Assembly: GCF_049366555.1 (NCBI RefSeq)
Contig: NZ_JBMMGT010000024.1
Span: forward strand, 1-41,796
Length of the DNA stretch: 41,796 bases
Reading direction: 5' to 3'
From: Avibacterium volantium_A
Lineage (GTDB): Bacteria > Pseudomonadota > Gammaproteobacteria > Enterobacterales > Pasteurellaceae
The notes below the pieces were generated by a model. The model saw only the letters and a list, made by a program, of their open reading frames with translations, made no database searches and was not told the origin of the DNA. Below are positions 22,909 to 31,315 of the stretch, piece after piece; the first letter of the stretch is position 1, and each line of letters opens with the position of its first letter. The translations under genes were made by a program, and so were the position numbers.

Positions 22909-24423
22909 ATGCAAAAACCGATTCAGGGCGCAGCCCTTGCGGTGATGACCATTGCCCTATCCTTGGCAACCTTTATGCAAGTGCTGGATTCCACCATTGC
23001 TAATGTGGCAATTCCCACCATTGCAGGGGATTTGGGTGCATCGTTCAGTCAAGGCACTTGGGTGATTACTTCATTCGGCGTGGCAAATGCGGTATCTATT
23101 CCCATTACAGGCTGGCTGGCTAAACGCTTTGGCGAAGTGCGCTTGTTTTTAATCGCCACAGGATTATTTGTGCTGGCTTCTTGGCTATGTGGCATTTCTC
23201 ATAGCCTAGGAATGTTGATTTTGTGCCGCATCTTCCAAGGGCTAGCAGCAGGGCCGATTATTCCCCTTTCACAAAGTTTATTGCTTAATAATTATCCCCC
23301 TGCAAAACGTAGTATGGCGCTGGCATTTTGGTCTATGACTGTGGTGGTTGCACCAATTTTTGGCCCGATTCTTGGCGGTTGGATCAGTGATAACCTGCAC
23401 TGGGGCTGGATTTTCTTCATTAATGTGCCGATTGGGCTATGTGTGATTTTTCTCAGTTGGAAAATCTTAGGCAAGCGAGAAACCAAAACTTTCCAACAAC
23501 CTATTGATATGATGGGCTTAATTTTACTTGTAGTAGGTGTTGGCTGTTTGCAATTAATGCTCGATCAAGGGCGCGAGCAGGATTGGTTTAATTCCACTGA
23601 AATCGTGGTGCTAACAATCGTTTCCGCCATTGCCTTAATTGCGTTGATTATTTGGGAATTGACGGACGAGAACCCTGTGGTGGATATTTCACTGTTCAAA
23701 TCACGCAATTTCAGTGTGGGTTGTTTGTGTACTAGCCTTGCCTTTCTCATCTATCTTGGCTCAGTGGTGCTTATTCCATTATTGTTACAGCAAGTCTACG
23801 GCTACACCGCCACTTGGGCAGGGCTTGCAGCTGCGCCAGTGGGCTTATTCCCAATTTTGCTTTCGCCAATCATCGGACGTTTTGGCTACAAAATTGATAT
23901 GCGTATTTTGGTTACAATCAGTTTTATGGTGTATGCGCTAACTTTCCATTGGCGCGCTGTAACCTTTGAACCTGCGATGACTTTTGCTGATGTTGCTCTG
24001 CCGCAGTTGATTCAAGGGATTGCCGTAGCGTGCTTTTTTATGCCGCTCACCACCATTACGCTATCAGGTTTACCGCCAGAAAAAATGGCGTCTGCATCAA
24101 GTTTATTTAATTTTCTGCGTACCCTTGCAGGTTCAATCGGTACATCGCTTACCACCTTTTTATGGTATAACCGTGAAGCAGTGCATCACACCCAATTTAC
24201 CGAAGCGATTAATCCTTATAACCCCAATGCACAAGCCTATTACGACACAATGGCACAAGTTGGTTTGAATGATACACAAACATCAATGTCCTTAGCACAA
24301 AATATTACCGCGCAAGGATTTATCATTGGTGCCAATGAAATTTTTTGGTTGTCCGCCATAATGTTTATGTTGCTGTTTATTGTAGTGTGGTTCGCCAAAC
24401 CACCTTTTGGAAACAAGCACTAG
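22909..24423 (+). CDS. emrB: Multidrug efflux MFS transporter EmrB
   Basis: Proton-driven DHA2-family exporter with 14 spans. Seen: MQVLDSTIANVAIPTIAGDL in TM1, GWLAKRFGEVRLF (motif A) and GPILGGWI (motif C, antiporter signature). The 504 residues match EmrB. The ATG at 22909 has AGGTGA upstream inside the emrA end; the ATG at 22894 would put the ribosome site inside the gene. Probable hydrophobic-drug export with EmrA. Confidence 0.95.
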   Translation: MQKPIQGAALAVMTIALSLATFMQVLDSTIANVAIPTIAGDLGASFSQGTWVITSFGVANAVSIPITGWLAKRFGEVRLFLIATGLFVLASWLCGISHSLGMLILCRIFQGLAAGPIIPLSQSLLLNNYPPAKRSMALAFWSMTVVVAPIFGPILGGWISDNLHWGWIFFINVPIGLCVIFLSWKILGKRETKTFQQPIDMMGLILLVVGVGCLQLMLDQGREQDWFNSTEIVVLTIVSAIALIALIIWELTDENPVVDISLFKSRNFSVGCLCTSLAFLIYLGSVVLIPLLLQQVYGYTATWAGLAAAPVGLFPILLSPIIGRFGYKIDMRILVTISFMVYALTFHWRAVTFEPAMTFADVALPQLIQGIAVACFFMPLTTITLSGLPPEKMASASSLFNFLRTLAGSIGTSLTTFLWYNREAVHHTQFTEAINPYNPNAQAYYDTMAQVGLNDTQTSMSLAQNITAQGFIIGANEIFWLSAIMFMLLFIVVWFAKPPFGNKH

Positions 24424-24441
24424 TGGTGAAAGTGAAAAAAC

Positions 24442-24481
24442 AAAGAGCGGTGAAAAATTTCTAAATTTTCCACCGCTCTTT
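24442..24481. terminator. Bidirectional terminator with a mutated uptake-signal pair
   Basis: AAAGAGCGGTG (24442-24452) and CACCGCTCTTT (24471-24481) pair perfectly, and the inner GAAAAATTT/AAATTTTC extends the stem. It serves emrB (plus) and crp (minus). Each arm is an uptake signal with one base changed (T to A in one, A to T in the other), keeping the pair. Confidence 0.87.
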
Positions 24482-24497
24482 TCGTTAATAGATATTT

Positions 24498-25142
24498 TTA
24501 TCTTGAATGATAAACCACAATGGTTTTGCCGTGAGCAGAAATAAGATGCTGATCTTCCAACATTTTCAAAATTCGCCCTACGGTTTCACGAGAACAGCCG
24601 ACCATTTGACCAATCTCTTGTCGTGTAATTTTGATCTGCATTCCTTCAGGGTGGGTCATTGCGTCAGGCATTTTTGCTAGATTTAGCAAGGTTTGTGCTA
24701 TGCGACCAGCAACATCAAGGAAAGCAAGGTTGCGCACTTGTCTTGATGTATTTTGTAAACGACGTGCAAGCTGCCCTGATAAATACATTAAAATTTCAGG
24801 ATTTACTTGAATAAGCTGACGGAATTTTTTGTACGAAATTTCTGCCACTTCACAAGTCGTCTTCGTTTTCACCCAAGCGGAACGTTCCTGACCTTCTTCA
24901 AATAATCCCGCTTCGCCGAAGAAATCCCCTTGATTTAGGTAAGTTAGGATCATTTCTTTGCCGTCTTCATCTTTCACCAAAATCGCTACAGAGCCTTTGA
25001 TGAGATAATAAAGGGTTTCCGCTTTTTCACCTGCGTGAATAATTGAGCTTTTGGTTGGGTATTTATGGATATGGCAATGGGATAAAAACCATTCTAAGGT
25101 TGGATCCATTGGTGGAGTGTGTTGCCCTTGTTGTTCTTGCAC
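24498..25142 (-). CDS. crp: cAMP receptor protein Crp (CAP)
   Basis: Global activator that binds cAMP and TGTGA-N6-TCACA sites. The cAMP pocket is GEAGLFEEGQERSAW, and the recognition helix is CSRETVGRILKML, with the same DNA-contact Arg-Glu-Arg as E. coli. In Haemophilus, Crp is also needed for competence and sugar-starvation responses. The start is GTG at 25142, preceded by a strong TAGGAGGACACC site; no ATG fits. The 214 residues are near E. coli (210), with a shorter lead than in H. influenzae. Consensus CRP sites occur at mglB in this window. Confidence 0.97.
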   Translation of the reverse strand: MQEQQGQHTPPMDPTLEWFLSHCHIHKYPTKSSIIHAGEKAETLYYLIKGSVAILVKDEDGKEMILTYLNQGDFFGEAGLFEEGQERSAWVKTKTTCEVAEISYKKFRQLIQVNPEILMYLSGQLARRLQNTSRQVRNLAFLDVAGRIAQTLLNLAKMPDAMTHPEGMQIKITRQEIGQMVGCSRETVGRILKMLEDQHLISAHGKTIVVYHSR

Positions 25143-25160
25143 GGTGTCCTCCTACATTTA

Positions 25161-25385
25161 TCATCTATGATTAAGAAATTCCATTTTATCTTTAATATCA
25201 ATGGACTCGTGTAATTCCGACCAAACAATTACAGCCTTTCCTTGACGTATGTTGGTCAGCAAGTTTTGAGTTTTCTGTTGCAGAGAAAGCTCCTGTTCAC
25301 CGTAATCCGTCCCTTCACGCAGAATGAAACTTTCTGCAATATTAATGAGCGTTTCTTCTTCTAAATCTTGCCAAGGAATAATCAT
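25161..25385 (-). CDS. yheU: YheU family protein (UPF0270)
   Basis: A 74-residue acidic cytosolic protein of the UPF0270 family: IIPWQDLEEETLINIAESFI, REGTDYGEQE and KAVIVWSELHESIDI align with E. coli YheU throughout. Function unknown. It has long been neighbour to crp in enterics and Haemophilus. Two tandem ATGs occur; the second (25385) sits seven bases after AGG and matches the family start, the first (25388) only four. It lies 18 bp upstream of crp. Confidence 0.9.
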   Translation of the reverse strand: MIIPWQDLEEETLINIAESFILREGTDYGEQELSLQQKTQNLLTNIRQGKAVIVWSELHESIDIKDKMEFLNHR

Positions 25386-25406
25386 CATCTTACCTAAAAA
25401 TTACTA

Positions 25407-26105
25407 TTATGCAAAGTGTACTGCAATAAGTTTCCACTGTTGTTCAAAGTTTTGGTTTGAATTATGGCGAAAATTCGACCGCACATAACGCATAAACTGC
25501 CCTTCGCAGAGATTGACTAAATAACTGGCGATAATGCGTTCATCAAGGTTAAAGGCGCGCCCTTCACGCAGTTTGCGCATTTGTAAAATATTCACAAATT
25601 GAAATTCGAGGCGATCGAAAAATTGCGCCACGCGCGCTTGTAATTTGGGATCTTCAAACATTAAGGCGTGGCCTGTTAGCACACGAGTTAGCCCCGGATT
25701 TTTGCGTGCAAAATCTAAGATCATTTGCAAAATATCGCGCACGCGGTTCATTGTGTTAGTTTCGTTTTTGATCGAATGGTTAATGCGACTGAATAAATTG
25801 CTTTCTAAATTATCAATGAGAGCCTCAAACATTTTGGTTTTGCTTGGGAAATAACGATATAACGCCGCTTCGGACACACCGATTTCTTCAGCTAAGCGTG
25901 CGGTGGTCATTCGTTCCATTCCACGTTCAGAATGAAGCATATGAGTGAGCACAGTTAGCACTTGCTGACGGCGTTCTTTTACGCTGCGTTTGTCGCTTTT
26001 CGGTGCTTTTTCTGTATTTTTTTCGCTGAGCTTAGTTGGGTTATTTGGCTTAGTTTGCTCAGGCGCAGGCTCAATGCCTGCAATTTCCAGTTGTTCTTCG
26101 ACCAT
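25407..26105 (-). CDS. slmA: Nucleoid occlusion factor SlmA
   Basis: TetR-fold protein that binds chromosomal SlmA sites and blocks FtsZ assembly over the nucleoid. The HTH is TTARLAEEIGVSEAALYRYF and the following PSKTKMFEALI is diagnostic, as are NPGLTRVLTGHALMF. The ATG at 26105 (MVEEQLEIAG) matches H. influenzae SlmA and has AGAGGAAC upstream; the frame to 26171 overlaps dut and is rejected. At 232 residues it is longer than E. coli (198), with an extra acidic/Pro/Lys-rich N-terminal stretch of about 40 residues. Confidence 0.95.
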   Translation of the reverse strand: MVEEQLEIAGIEPAPEQTKPNNPTKLSEKNTEKAPKSDKRSVKERRQQVLTVLTHMLHSERGMERMTTARLAEEIGVSEAALYRYFPSKTKMFEALIDNLESNLFSRINHSIKNETNTMNRVRDILQMILDFARKNPGLTRVLTGHALMFEDPKLQARVAQFFDRLEFQFVNILQMRKLREGRAFNLDERIIASYLVNLCEGQFMRYVRSNFRHNSNQNFEQQWKLIAVHFA

Positions 26106-26112
26106 AGTTCCT

Positions 26113-26568
26113 CTATTGTTTGCCTGAATGGCCAAATCCGCCTTCACCACGTTCTGTTTGTTCAAAATCACTCACAATATTAAATTCTGCTTGCACCACT
26201 GGTACGAAAACTAGCTGTGCAATGCGATCGCCTACTTCCACTTTAAAAGGCTGCGAGCCACGGTTCCACATTGATACCATTAACGGCCCTTGGTAGTCGG
26301 AATCAATCAAGCCCACCAAATTGCCCAATACAATCCCATTTTTATGCCCAAGCCCTGAACGAGGCAAAATCACTGCCGCAAGGTTAGGATCGGCGATATA
26401 AATAGAAAGCCCAGTTGGGATTAATTTGGTTTCCCCCGGTTGAATTTCAAAACTTTCTTCCACCAACGCGCGCAGATCTAAACCTGCCGAACCGCTTGTG
26501 GCATAAGCCGGCAAGGGAAATTCCGTGCCAATTCGGCTATCTAAAATTTTTACGTCAATCTTTTTCAT
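26113..26568 (-). CDS. dut: dUTP diphosphatase
   Basis: Trimeric dUTPase that converts dUTP to dUMP, keeping uracil out of DNA and feeding dTMP synthesis. All five motifs are seen: AGLDLRA, PRSGLGHKNGI, GLIDSDYQG with the catalytic aspartate, GDRIAQLVF and GEGGFGHSG at the end. 151 residues match E. coli. It lies between coaBC and slmA, a conserved order; slmA begins 7 bp after its stop. Confidence 0.97.
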   Translation of the reverse strand: MKKIDVKILDSRIGTEFPLPAYATSGSAGLDLRALVEESFEIQPGETKLIPTGLSIYIADPNLAAVILPRSGLGHKNGIVLGNLVGLIDSDYQGPLMVSMWNRGSQPFKVEVGDRIAQLVFVPVVQAEFNIVSDFEQTERGEGGFGHSGKQ

Positions 26569-26587
26569 TTTTCGTTTATTCCTTCGT

Positions 26588-27799
26588 TCAAACTTGAGCT
26601 TGAAAGCGTTCTACAATCTGTTGGGCAAGTTGCACCGCCAGATCTTTTTTGCTACTACGCGGTAATTGCACGCTGCCATTACGCCAGAACAGCTGGAGCT
26701 GGTTGTCATCGCCATTAAAGCCTTGCCCGTTAGACACATCATTGGCGCAGATCAAATCTAAATTTTTACGCACTAATTTGTCTTGTGCATATTGTGCAAC
26801 ATTTTGCGTTTCTGCCGCAAACCCCACCACAAATGGGCGATTTTCGTTCAGCGCCGCCACCGCCGCAATAATATCAGGGTTTTTTACCAATTCTAAGGTG
26901 AGCGTATCGCTATCAGCGGTTTTCTTCATTTTTTGCTTAGCAATTTGCGCAACACGGTAATCCGCCACTGCAGCGCAACCAATAAAAATATCCACTTGTG
27001 GTGCAATGGAAAGAGAGGAGTCTGCCATTTCTTGCGCGGAAATCACATCAATTCGTTCCACTTGAGCAGGCGTAGGCAAATCCACTGGCCCTGCAATTAA
27101 TTTGACTTTCGCCCCACGTTTGGCAAAGGCTTCAGCGATAGCAAAGCCCATTTTGCCCGAACTATGATTGCTAATATAACGCACGGGATCAATGGCTTCG
27201 CGAGTTGGGCCAGCGGTGATTGCAATAGTTAAGTGGCTAAGATCTTGTGGTGGTAACAAGATTTCACAAAGTGCGGTGTAAATTTCCGCAGGTTCTGACA
27301 TTCGCCCAAAGCCCATATCTCCACAGGCCTGTTCACCACTGTTAGGCCCAATGGTTGCAATGCCACGGGCTTTTAAACTGGCCAAGTTTTGTTGGGTAAT
27401 GGGTTGGCGGAACATTTGCTGATTCATCGCTGGCGCAAGCAAAATCGGCGCAGCGGTAGCAAGGCAAATAGTCGTGAGCAGATCATTGGCCATTCCTGTA
27501 TTTAAGCGTGCCATAAAATCTGCGCTGGCAGGGGCGATCACAATGAGATCTGCCCATTTTGCTAGTTCAATATGCCCCATTGCCAGTTCCGCTTGAGGAT
27601 CAAGCAATGACTGCGCCACCGCATTGCCTGAAATAGCTTGCAACGTGAGTGGCGTAACAAATTCTGCCGCAGCAGGGGTGAGAACCACGCGCACTTCCGC
27701 TTGGTTTTTGCGCAGCAAACGGATTAGCTCAATGCTTTTATAAGCAGCGATCCCGCCTGTTATACCAACAACAATACGTTTTCCTTGAAGATCTTGCAT
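26588..27799 (-). CDS. coaBC: Bifunctional phosphopantothenoylcysteine decarboxylase/phosphopantothenate-cysteine ligase
   Basis: Two-step enzyme in coenzyme A synthesis (Dfp). The N-terminal flavoprotein domain (about 1-190) has GITGGIAAYKSIELIR and LAPAMNQQMF with the decarboxylase motif. The C-terminal ligase (about 190-403) has TAGPTREAIDPVRYISNHSSGKMG and the nucleotide-binding VGFAAET. The ATG at 27799 (MQDLQGKR) is preferred to a TTG three codons earlier. 403 residues, normal. USS 27269 encodes YTAL. Divergent from radC. Confidence 0.96.
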   Translation of the reverse strand: MQDLQGKRIVVGITGGIAAYKSIELIRLLRKNQAEVRVVLTPAAAEFVTPLTLQAISGNAVAQSLLDPQAELAMGHIELAKWADLIVIAPASADFMARLNTGMANDLLTTICLATAAPILLAPAMNQQMFRQPITQQNLASLKARGIATIGPNSGEQACGDMGFGRMSEPAEIYTALCEILLPPQDLSHLTIAITAGPTREAIDPVRYISNHSSGKMGFAIAEAFAKRGAKVKLIAGPVDLPTPAQVERIDVISAQEMADSSLSIAPQVDIFIGCAAVADYRVAQIAKQKMKKTADSDTLTLELVKNPDIIAAVAALNENRPFVVGFAAETQNVAQYAQDKLVRKNLDLICANDVSNGQGFNGDDNQLQLFWRNGSVQLPRSSKKDLAVQLAQQIVERFQAQV

Positions 27800-27972
27800 T
27801 ATTTCCAATCAATCCAAATTAAAAGTGCGGTTAATTTTACTGTAATTTTCCCCAATAAAAAATTCAATTTTTCGATCTGGATCGCAAAAGTCGTGGAGAA
27901 GCCTGTCAGAACACAGCTGTCTATGTTAAAAAGATCCGCAATTTGATATTAAAAATGAAATGATCGCCACAA

Positions 27973-28629
27973 ATGACCATCTTAATGCCACGGGAAAAAC
28001 TGCTAAAATTTGGTGCTGAAGCCCTTGATGATAGCGAATTATTAGCTATTTTTTTACGCACGGGAATCAAGAATTGTTCGGTAATGGAATTATCTCGTGT
28101 GGTTCTTGAACATTTTGGATCGTTGCGGCAATTAATCAGTGCGGATCAAAAAGCCTTTTGTAACGTTAAAGGCTTAGGCATTACGCAATTTATTCAACTG
28201 CAAGCTAGTACGGAAATGACAAAGCGTTATTTACTGCAAGAATTGGAAATGACACAGGCATTTACTCGCCCTGAGTTGGTGAGAATGTATTTGCAAACGG
28301 AGCTAGAGCATAAAGAACGGGAAGTTTTTTTGGTACTTTTTTTAGATAATCAGCATCGCCTGATTAAAAAAGAAGAAATGTTTTTAGGTACGATCAACAC
28401 AGCCGCAGTGTATCCCAGAGAAATTGTTAAAAGCGCACTTTTTTGTAATGCGGCGGCGATTATTTTGGCTCATAATCACCCATCAGGCATTGCAGAGCCG
28501 AGCAATTCCGATCGGATCATCACGGAAAAGATCCAAAAAGTGGCAGAATTAGTAGAAATTCGCGTGCTGGATCATTTTGTGATCGGCAAAGGCTGTTATG
28601 TTTCTTTTAGTGAAAAAGGGTGGTTATAA
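27973..28629 (+). CDS. radC: RadC family JAB1/MPN-domain protein
   Basis: MPN/JAMM-domain protein with an N-terminal HhH-like region (LMPREKLLKFGAEALDDSELLAIFLR). The metal motif AHNHPSGIAEPSNSD fits HxH-x7-10-D, plus the upstream glutamate. The 218 residues are typical. The RadC name dates from a radiation-sensitivity phenotype later traced elsewhere; in H. influenzae it is competence-linked, though its enzymatic role is unclear. The start at 27973 is supported by family alignment more than by its weak ribosome site. Shares the 173-bp divergent region with coaBC. Confidence 0.93.
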   Translation: MTILMPREKLLKFGAEALDDSELLAIFLRTGIKNCSVMELSRVVLEHFGSLRQLISADQKAFCNVKGLGITQFIQLQASTEMTKRYLLQELEMTQAFTRPELVRMYLQTELEHKEREVFLVLFLDNQHRLIKKEEMFLGTINTAAVYPREIVKSALFCNAAAIILAHNHPSGIAEPSNSDRIITEKIQKVAELVEIRVLDHFVIGKGCYVSFSEKGWL

Positions 28630-28705
28630 TAGCCATTCTGCAAGAATGATGCGGTGGAATTGCTGATTTTTTTGTCATTTATTGCGTTAATTAAGTGATT
28701 TAGGC

Positions 28706-28734
28706 TTGAGTATAGCAAATAAAGTGAGTATAAT
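28706..28734 (+). promoter_or_regulatory. Predicted rpmB-rpmG promoter
   Basis: TTGAGT (28706-28711), 17-bp spacer, perfect TATAAT (28729-28734). The start is expected near 28741, leaving about 115 bases of 5' leader before rpmB. Confidence 0.82.
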
Positions 28735-28750
28735 TTGCCACCTTTAATAT

Positions 28751-28832
28751 AGTATGCGGGTCGGTTACAGCGACCTGACGAGGTGGCTTGCAAACCTAGT
28801 TTGCAGTAATCCGAACCCTAAGCTCGAGCTTA
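28751..28832 (+). promoter_or_regulatory. Structured 5' leader of rpmB-rpmG (candidate regulatory RNA)
   Basis: Three helices can be drawn: GGTCG/CGACC (28759-28763 with 28771-28775, extendable by a G-U pair), TGCAAAC/GTTTGCA (28789-28795 with 28799-28805, CTA loop), and the 14-bp palindrome TAAGCTCGAGCTTA (28819-28832). An alternative long-range helix, GGGTCGG (28758-28764) with CCGAACCC (28811-28818), competes with the first. Ribosomal protein leaders often bind their own product; whether this one does is unknown. Confidence 0.5.
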
Positions 28833-28855
28833 TATTTGATTTATTGGAGATTAAT

Positions 28856-29092
28856 ATGTCTAGAGTCTGTCAAGTAACAGGCAAGCGTCCAGCTGTTGGT
28901 AACAACCGCTCACACGCAATGAACGCGACACGTCGTCGTTTTCTTCCTAACTTACACACTCACCGTTTCTGGGTTGAGTCTGAAAAACGTTTCGTAACTT
29001 TACGCTTAACAGCGAAAGGTATGCGTATTATTGATAAAAAGGGCATTGATGCGGTGTTAGCTGAAATCCGTGCTCGTGGCGAGAAAATCTAA
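28856..29092 (+). CDS. rpmB: 50S ribosomal protein L28
   Basis: Large-subunit protein near the E site. The 78-residue sequence MSRVCQVTGKRPAVGNNRSH, basic NATRRRFLPNLHTHRFW and the C-terminal RARGEKI match L28. The ATG at 28856 with GGAG upstream is used; the open frame back to 28754 is the structured leader. Operon with rpmG, 11 bp downstream. Confidence 0.98.
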   Translation: MSRVCQVTGKRPAVGNNRSHAMNATRRRFLPNLHTHRFWVESEKRFVTLRLTAKGMRIIDKKGIDAVLAEIRARGEKI

Positions 29093-29103
29093 GGAGCTAA
29101 AAA

Positions 29104-29274
29104 ATGGCAGCTAAAGGTGCTCGTGAAAAAATCCGTTTAGTTTCAACAGCTGAAACCGGTCATTTCTACACAACAACAAAAAATAAACGTAATATGCCAG
29201 AAAAAATGGAGATCAAAAAATTTGATCCTGTTGTGCGTAAACACGTTATTTACAAAGAAGCTAAAATCAAATAA
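29104..29274 (+). CDS. rpmG: 50S ribosomal protein L33
   Basis: A 56-residue basic protein beginning MAAKGAREKIRLVSTAETGH and ending YKEAKIK, nearly the same as E. coli L33. It has no cysteines, so it is the zinc-independent form. AAGGAG sits 7 bp before the ATG. Too short for a 60-residue ORF cutoff. It is followed by a strong terminator. Confidence 0.97.
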   Translation: MAAKGAREKIRLVSTAETGHFYTTTKNKRNMPEKMEIKKFDPVVRKHVIYKEAKIK

Positions 29275-29294
29275 TTTGGCTTTGATGAATTAGA

Positions 29295-29320
29295 AAAACC
29301 CGACTTGTTCGGGTTTTTTT
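29295..29320 (+). terminator. Terminator after rpmG
   Basis: 9-bp arms AAAACCCGA (29295-29303) and TCGGGTTTT (29309-29317), 5-nt loop, seven T. It lies 20 bp past the rpmG stop. Confidence 0.93.
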
Positions 29321-29427
29321 ACGTTCTTTTATAGGCGCTTTTCTTGGATTTTTATTGATTGCCCCTATTTATAGTGTAACGCAGAGAAATTTTTATTAGA
29401 ACTACACATCATTCGCACGGAGAAAAA

Positions 29428-30243
29428 ATGCCTGAATTACCCGAAGTTGAAACCACTAAAAATGGGATTTCCCCTTATTTAACAGGATTTACCATTGAAA
29501 AAATCGTGGTACGCAATCCTAAATTACGCTGGGAAGTCAGCCCGCAATTAAGTGAGTTTAAGCAGGTTAAAGTGAGCCATCTTTCCCGCCGTGCCAAATA
29601 TCTGATCATTCATACGGAAAAGGGGGCGATCATAGGGCATTTGGGAATGTCAGGCTCATTGCGTGTTGTGCCACAAGACAGCCCCATCGATAAACACGAT
29701 CATTTAGATATTGTGATGAATAATGGCAAGGTGCTGCGTTATAACGATCCTCGCCGTTTTGGCGCGTGGCTTTGGACGGATAATTTAGCGGATTTTCATC
29801 TTTTTGCCAAACTTGGCCCAGAACCCCTTTCAGCAGAATTTACTGGGGAATATTTGTTCAAAAAATCTCGTAAAAAACAGACCGCACTTAAAACCTTTTT
29901 AATGGATAATGCCGTGGTAGTGGGCGTGGGCAATATTTATGCCAATGAAACACTCTTTTTATGCGGTTTACATCCGTTGAAATTGGCTAAAAACTTAACC
30001 AAAGCCCAATGTGAATTGCTGGTTCAAACCATTAAACAAGTGCTTGCCACCGCCATTGCGCAAGGTGGTACAACGTTGAAAGACTTCTTGCAACCTGACG
30101 GTCGCCCCGGTTATTTCGCTCAAGAACTACGTGTTTACGGCAATAAAGATAAGCCTTGTCCAACGTGCGGGACAAAAATTGAAAGTTTAGTCATCGGGCA
30201 ACGTAATAGCTTTTTCTGCCCAAAATGTCAGAAAAAAGCATAA
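29428..30243 (+). CDS. mutM: Formamidopyrimidine-DNA glycosylase MutM
   Basis: Bifunctional DNA glycosylase/AP lyase that removes 8-oxoguanine and formamidopyrimidines. The mature start PELPEVE has the catalytic proline (P2) and glutamate E3. GHLGMSGSLRV, NIYANETLFLCGLHP follow, with a C-terminal zinc finger CPTCG-x16-CPKC. 271 residues are typical. ATG has GGAG upstream. The 107-bp gap before it has only a weak promoter candidate. USS 29881 codes for TAL. Confidence 0.97.
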   Translation: MPELPEVETTKNGISPYLTGFTIEKIVVRNPKLRWEVSPQLSEFKQVKVSHLSRRAKYLIIHTEKGAIIGHLGMSGSLRVVPQDSPIDKHDHLDIVMNNGKVLRYNDPRRFGAWLWTDNLADFHLFAKLGPEPLSAEFTGEYLFKKSRKKQTALKTFLMDNAVVVGVGNIYANETLFLCGLHPLKLAKNLTKAQCELLVQTIKQVLATAIAQGGTTLKDFLQPDGRPGYFAQELRVYGNKDKPCPTCGTKIESLVIGQRNSFFCPKCQKKA

Positions 30244-30286
30244 AAATAGCTAAAAAAGCACCGCATTTGTATAAAGCTAATCAATT

Positions 30287-30319
30287 AAGGAAGGTAAGCC
30301 AAATCGACCTTCCTTTTTT
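30287..30319 (+). terminator. Terminator after mutM
   Basis: 9-bp arms AAGGAAGGT (30287-30295) and ACCTTCCTT (30307-30315), then TTTT. It ends two bases before the convergent folA stop; the reverse T tract is poor. Confidence 0.85.
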
Positions 30320-30320
30320 G

Positions 30321-30818
30321 TTATGGATGCGTTCTATTAATTCGTTGCAAAATTAAAAATCGGCAATCATAAGGATTATTTTCATCAGCAGAGCGATATT
30401 GTTCAAATTCAATTTGCCATTCTGTCCAATCAATTTTTGGAAAAAACGTATCGCCGTCAATTTCTGCTTGAATTTCAGTAAGATAGAGTTTATCTGCAAT
30501 GGGAAGATATTGTTTAAATAACTCACCGCCGCCGATAAGCATTATTTCGGGAAAATCTTTGACAAAATCCACCGCACTTTCAAAATCACTTTTCCAAATC
30601 ACGCCTTCGTGCTGAAAAGGGGAACGGGAAAGCACAATATTGGTACGTTTTGGCAACGGACGACCAATGCTCTCAAAGGTTTTTCGCCCCATAATCACGG
30701 GCTTGCCTTGCGTATTTTGGCGAAACCACGCAAGATCCGCAGGCAAGTGCCACGGCATTTGGTTATCTTTCCCGATCACATTATTTTTCGTCATTGCCAC
30801 AATTAAACTGAGCGTCAT
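30321..30818 (-). CDS. folA: Dihydrofolate reductase
   Basis: NADPH-dependent reduction of dihydrofolate, needed for dTMP, purine and methionine synthesis; the target of trimethoprim. Seen: NNVIGKDNQMPWHLPADLAWF with the active-site aspartate (about D27), GRKTFESIGRPLPKRTNIVLSR (in two parts), and IGGGELFKQYLP. The 165 residues are near the 159 of E. coli. ATG has AAAGGAAAGC upstream. It follows yjjB by 32 bp on the same strand. USS 30571 encodes ESAVD. Confidence 0.96.
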   Translation of the reverse strand: MTLSLIVAMTKNNVIGKDNQMPWHLPADLAWFRQNTQGKPVIMGRKTFESIGRPLPKRTNIVLSRSPFQHEGVIWKSDFESAVDFVKDFPEIMLIGGGELFKQYLPIADKLYLTEIQAEIDGDTFFPKIDWTEWQIEFEQYRSADENNPYDCRFLILQRINRTHP

Positions 30819-30850
30819 TTGCTTTCCTTTCTATTTACCTTACTTGCTTA

Positions 30851-31315
30851 TTATATTACAGGTTTTTGTCGATAGAACAATAAGCCAGGTAGCGCCAAGC
30901 CAAAAACCAATGCGCCTAAAATAAAGCCTGTTTTAATAAAATAATCAATCATTTGGGCAAATAATACATCGGAAAAGCCATAATGATGAATTTGCACAAT
31001 GGCGATCATCGCTTTATAAGCATAAACACCCGGGATCATCGGAATAATCGCTGCGACGGTAAACACTTTTGGGTGGGCAAGATAACGATGGGATAAATGC
31101 ACGCCAATAAAACCGATTAAACTTGCGCCAGCAAAGGTAGCAAACACTAACGGTACATCAAAATGCACTAACAAGGTTCGCAATCCGTGTCCTAATGCAC
31201 CTAAAATGGCACAATATTTCAAGGCCTTAGGCGGAACATTAAAAACTAAAGCAAAGCCCACCGCAGGAATGGCGGCGAATAGCATATCATCGAATAAATT
31301 CAGCAATAAGGTCAT
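30851..31315 (-). CDS. yjjB: YjjB, small subunit of YjjPB (ThrE-like) transporter
   Basis: The 154-residue hydrophobic protein, about five spans, is the ThrE_2 (DUF3815) half of a split ThrE-like exporter. GALGHGLRTLLVHFDVPLVFATFAGA and AIIPMIPGVYAYKAM are the family motifs. E. coli YjjPB exports succinate. The ATG at 31315 overlaps the yjjP stop (ATGA), so the two are coupled; the long frame to 31408 is within yjjP and rejected. Confidence 0.9.
   Translation of the reverse strand: MTLLLNLFDDMLFAAIPAVGFALVFNVPPKALKYCAILGALGHGLRTLLVHFDVPLVFATFAGASLIGFIGVHLSHRYLAHPKVFTVAAIIPMIPGVYAYKAMIAIVQIHHYGFSDVLFAQMIDYFIKTGFILGALVFGLALPGLLFYRQKPVI

Noticed and set aside
30261..30269. ACCGCATTT near 30260 as an uptake signal
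   Set aside because: One base differs from the core, so it is not counted.
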